From SZUA-229 sp041589455 (lineage in GTDB: Bacteria > Pseudomonadota > Gammaproteobacteria > SZUA-229): DNA of 45,501 bases. The position numbers were made by a program, and so were the translations under genes. The notes under the pieces were generated by a model. That model was not told the DNA's origin. It saw nothing but the letters and a program-made list of their open reading frames with translations, and did not search any database. Below, one piece after another: positions 42,528-45,501 of the stretch (its first letter is position 1; the number at the start of each line of letters is the position of its first letter). The stretch lies in contig JBFHVQ010000018.1 of NCBI GenBank assembly GCA_041589455.1, positions 1-45,501 of the forward strand, written 5' to 3'.

Positions 42528-45501
42528 TTACTGCTGTGTTGATAACCCCAGCAGTCTTCTCAAAAATGCTCTCACATCATGTCCAACTCCATAAATGGCG
42601 GGTATTGAGAAAAGCGTAACAAAGGTTGCAAAAATCAGTCCTGATGAAAGTGCTAACGCCATAGGTGAAACAAATGGGTCCAGCCCTCCCCAACCATAAG
42701 CAGTCGGTAGCAGACCGAGAACTGTCGTTGCCGCAGTAAGTAGCACCGCTCTCAGGCGGCGACGCCCTGCAGTCATAATAGCCTGCTTTATTTTCATACC
42801 CTGCTTTCTGGCACGCTGGATAAACACCAGCATCACCAATGAACTATTAACAACAACACCGGTGAGCGCAACCATACCCATGGTTGAGAAAAATGACAGC
42901 GGCATTGGTTTCCATAAAAGGTCATGCATATAGAAACTGAGGACAACACCTATCGCACCAAAAGGAATAGCCAGCATCACAATAAACGGATAAACAAGAC
43001 TATTAAACTGAATTGCCAGAATAAAGAATATTGCAACCAATGCGAATATTAATGCCACCAATAAACTGACAAAAGACTCCTGATTTTTTTCCTGCTCACC
43101 ACCATAGTTAACGGTAACTTTGTCTTCAAGCCCTTTTAACCAGAGCGACTCATTTTCTTCGACCAGCTTATTTAATTTCAGGCTGGACAGAATACTGGTA
43201 TCAATATCAGCAACCACATTGACGATGCGAATACCGTCTTTGTGTCTTATTGTTGTATAGCCCTGATGCTGTTCCAGTCTAGCAATTTTATGAAGAGGTA
43301 CCAGGCCACCAGATTGATTTGGAATCAGTACATTTTCTATTTGTTCAAGTTCATCCTTACCATTTTCGGGAAAACGAATTGTTACATCAATTTCTTCGAT
43401 ACCCTGGCGAATGCTCGACACAACAAGACCATCAGCAGCAGCACGCACATGACGCGAAACTACATCGAGGTCTATTCCCGCATATGCTGCTAGTTGACGA
43501 TTAAGCACAACATGTAATTCTTCATCTCCCGGCTTTAAACCACTATCAATGGTTGTCACCCCTTCAATAGTTGGCAGGTATTCCATTAACTGTCTCGCGG
43601 CCTGTTCACTTGCCGCTGTATCAAAACTACTTATTTCAGCTTCCAGCGCACGTCCCAGTGGTGGCCCATTTGAAATAAGCGTTGAAGAAATATCCAGATG
43701 TGGATATTTCTCCTTGATGAAACGCGTAATATTATTCATATCATCAATCGCATTATGCTCCGGGCGACTGACTGCCGGCGTATAGATTGCTCTTATCTGC
43801 CCGTAACGACTACCTCGTTGAGTTAGCGGGTCGCCTTCATCCATCGATATATCACCACTTTGCGATATAGTGGCTTCGAGATATTCTGAACTCGCAAACT
43901 GTTTTACATCCTCATCGATATCACGCAGGTTTTGACGCATCTTTTCCAGAGATGTACCTGGTTGAGCAACAACGCGAATAATATACTCTTCGACTCCCAC
44001 GGGAGGAAATAACTGAAACTGTAAACTTTGTTTAGCAAGAACAACAGTTCCACCCAAAATCGAAAATGAAATCAGTACGGTTATCCAGCGAAACTTGATA
44101 ACTTTTTCAAGTAAAGCTGCGTACATATTTTCTAAACCGATTAACCAGGCTCTCTCAGGTGGATGTTTATTCGGGTTTGTTACATGCGCCACATGGCTTG
44201 GCAACATCAGAAATGACTCAAGCCACGAGAGAATCAAAAGCGTAATCACAACAACAGGAATAGCAATAACAAACTTGCCAATCATCCCTGTCATAAACAT
44301 TAGTGGTAAGAAGGCGGCTACGGTAGTAAGAATAGTAGTAGACACTGGTCCAATTAATTCCACTGCACCCTTGACAGCGGCTTCGACAGGATGCAGTCCT
44401 TTCTCCATATGGTGTGTTATATTTTCACCTATAATGATCGCATCATCTACCAGCATACCTAGCACCATAATAAATCCCATCATGGAAATCAGATTAAGTG
44501 TCATACCAAAATAATAAATCAGTGCAACACCTGACAGAAAGATAATGGGAAGCCCCCAGGTTGTAGTCATGGCCACTGAGAATCTCAAAAACATTAATAG
44601 CGAGATAAATACCAGTACCAGACCAACCAGACCATTATTTGTTAATACGCCCAGACGCATACGCGCAAAGCGTGAAAAATCCTGAAACGCTTTAACCTCC
44701 AGATCTGCTCCATGCACATCTGGAATACTATCAAGATAAGGATTTACCCGATCAATAGTTTTTATAATATCGGCATCTGACTGTTTAAGCAGAAGCATTG
44801 AAATGGCAGACCTGCCATTAACGTCATGCAAAGTCGAGGGCGTTTCCAGTGCTTCAACCACCTCCGCCACATCACCCAGTCGAATACTATCACCTCGGGC
44901 ATTAGCTCTAATCACAAGATCTCTTGCATCACCGACACTACTAAACTCACCGACGATACGAATCTGTTTCTGACCTTCCGGTGTATTCACTTCTCCACCA
45001 GGCGTATTCACATTCCAACCACGCAAAACCTGTGCAATCTGGTCTACTGAAAGTCGGTATTGACTTAATTTATTCGGGTCAACTATGACGCTATACTCGG
45101 CTTTTCGATCGCTAAGAATTACAACTTTTGCGACACCATCAATTGCTAACAACTCTTCTTTTATGGTATCACCAAGACGTTTTAGTTCCAGCTCGGATCG
45201 TTCAGCAGAAACAGCCACTCGCAAAATCGGAAACACAGAACCATCAACTTCAGTTACAAACGGGTCATTAGGTAAATCAGATGGCAGTTTTGCACGATCC
45301 ACTGCCAATGATATATCCGAGGTTAAGCGCTCTCGATTTGTTGCATCGGGATCCACTTCCAGTGAAATACGACCGGTGCCTGGAAACGCCATTGATATCA
45401 TTTTATCAATGCCATTTATTGCACGTAACTCCTGTTCGATTGGCGTAACAATTAACTGTTCTATTTCACTGGGTGATGAACCAGGGTAAGCCACATCAAT
45501 C
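42528..45501 (-). CDS. RND-family efflux permease, N-terminus beyond window edge
   Basis: An open frame with no upstream stop runs to the right edge, so the protein is partial. The apparent start at 45494 is an internal Val codon (GTG), with Ile-Asp before it in frame. The 990 or so residues contain the first porter loop (YPGSSPSEIEQLIVTPIEQEL, shortened here by the edge). The TM4 pair of aspartates lies in GMLVDDAIIIGENI. The AcrB-like bundle is present: LTTVAAFLPLMFMTGMIGKF, a second porter domain, and a C-terminal TM set with GGLDPFVSPMALAL. It is an inner-membrane proton-driven exporter of the HAE-1-like type; the substrate is unknown, and its adaptor gene is outside. Confidence 0.93.
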   Translation of the reverse strand, partial: IDVAYPGSSPSEIEQLIVTPIEQELRAINGIDKMISMAFPGTGRISLEVDPDATNRERLTSDISLAVDRAKLPSDLPNDPFVTEVDGSVFPILRVAVSAERSELELKRLGDTIKEELLAIDGVAKVVILSDRKAEYSVIVDPNKLSQYRLSVDQIAQVLRGWNVNTPGGEVNTPEGQKQIRIVGEFSSVGDARDLVIRANARGDSIRLGDVAEVVEALETPSTLHDVNGRSAISMLLLKQSDADIIKTIDRVNPYLDSIPDVHGADLEVKAFQDFSRFARMRLGVLTNNGLVGLVLVFISLLMFLRFSVAMTTTWGLPIIFLSGVALIYYFGMTLNLISMMGFIMVLGMLVDDAIIIGENITHHMEKGLHPVEAAVKGAVELIGPVSTTILTTVAAFLPLMFMTGMIGKFVIAIPVVVITLLILSWLESFLMLPSHVAHVTNPNKHPPERAWLIGLENMYAALLEKVIKFRWITVLISFSILGGTVVLAKQSLQFQLFPPVGVEEYIIRVVAQPGTSLEKMRQNLRDIDEDVKQFASSEYLEATISQSGDISMDEGDPLTQRGSRYGQIRAIYTPAVSRPEHNAIDDMNNITRFIKEKYPHLDISSTLISNGPPLGRALEAEISSFDTAASEQAARQLMEYLPTIEGVTTIDSGLKPGDEELHVVLNRQLAAYAGIDLDVVSRHVRAAADGLVVSSIRQGIEEIDVTIRFPENGKDELEQIENVLIPNQSGGLVPLHKIARLEQHQGYTTIRHKDGIRIVNVVADIDTSILSSLKLNKLVEENESLWLKGLEDKVTVNYGGEQEKNQESFVSLLVALIFALVAIFFILAIQFNSLVYPFIVMLAIPFGAIGVVLSFYMHDLLWKPMPLSFFSTMGMVALTGVVVNSSLVMLVFIQRARKQGMKIKQAIMTAGRRRLRAVLLTAATTVLGLLPTAYGWGGLDPFVSPMALALSSGLIFATFVTLFSIPAIYGVGHDVRAFLRRLLGLSTQQ

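Noticed and set aside
1..45501. CRISPR array, prophage, integron or defence island
   Set aside because: No regularly spaced repeat-spacer series, integrase, transposase, phage structural genes or recognisable defence genes were seen anywhere in the window. The repeats found are dispersed or inverted, not arrays.

Overview
The window looks like a chromosomal segment of a slightly AT-rich, Gram-negative gammaproteobacterium. The basis is a BAM/Skp/LpxD/FabZ/LpxA envelope cluster, a map-glnD pair divergent from rpsB-tsf-pyrH-frr, full-length GlnD, LpxH, FabV, an RND efflux permease and several lipoproteins. The genus cannot be set from sequence reading alone. I see no phage, plasmid, CRISPR or transposase genes.

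Layout. 1-4.9 kb is an accessory-looking edge. It holds a partial large lipoprotein (running off the left end), a C_GCAxxG_C_C-type cysteine protein, a very small membrane-protein unit with its own promoter and terminator (38 codons, 3442-3558), and about 1.3 kb of non-coding sequence built from inverted and dispersed repeats. 4.9-17.6 kb, all on the minus strand, is the envelope/translation supercluster rpsB-tsf-pyrH-frr-uppS-cdsA-dxr-rseP-bamA-skp-lpxD-fabZ-lpxA. It makes ribosomal protein S2, EF-Ts, UMP kinase, the recycling factor, undecaprenyl-PP, CDP-diacylglycerol, the isoprenoid precursor MEP, the outer-membrane assembly machinery and the first steps of lipid A. It stops at lpxA: the lpxB usually found next is not in the window and the repeat region begins instead. 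17.8-25 kb on the plus strand is map-glnD, then an unusual pair (a membrane-anchored periplasmic VWA-domain protein and a membrane-anchored coiled-coil protein) and a small secreted protein.

25-31 kb holds a DUF4382-type lipoprotein, dapE, a small membrane protein next to a two-RCK potassium-channel-like protein, tRNA-Arg(CCT), ppiB and lpxH. 31-36 kb holds a secreted protein and a ferritin-like DUF455 protein that abut exactly, a 92-codon unknown, a YqfO/NIF3-like protein, a DUF302 protein, the enoyl-ACP reductase fabV and an EamA transporter. 36-45.5 kb holds a DUF503 protein overlapping a PreP-like M16C metalloprotease, a divergent Lon-like AAA protease, a repeat-bearing spacer, and an RND efflux permease cut by the right edge.

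Most of the window is well-known housekeeping. The parts worth a second look are the promoter-sORF-terminator unit at 3.4-3.65 kb, the imperfect inverted element at 3.98-4.76 kb with its related dispersed repeats at 15.7 and 42.2 kb, the VWA/coiled-coil pair after glnD, the K+-channel/small membrane protein pair, and an LpxA acyl-ruler substitution (Met167) that predicts short lipid A chains. All statements rest on reading the sequence; no database search was run.
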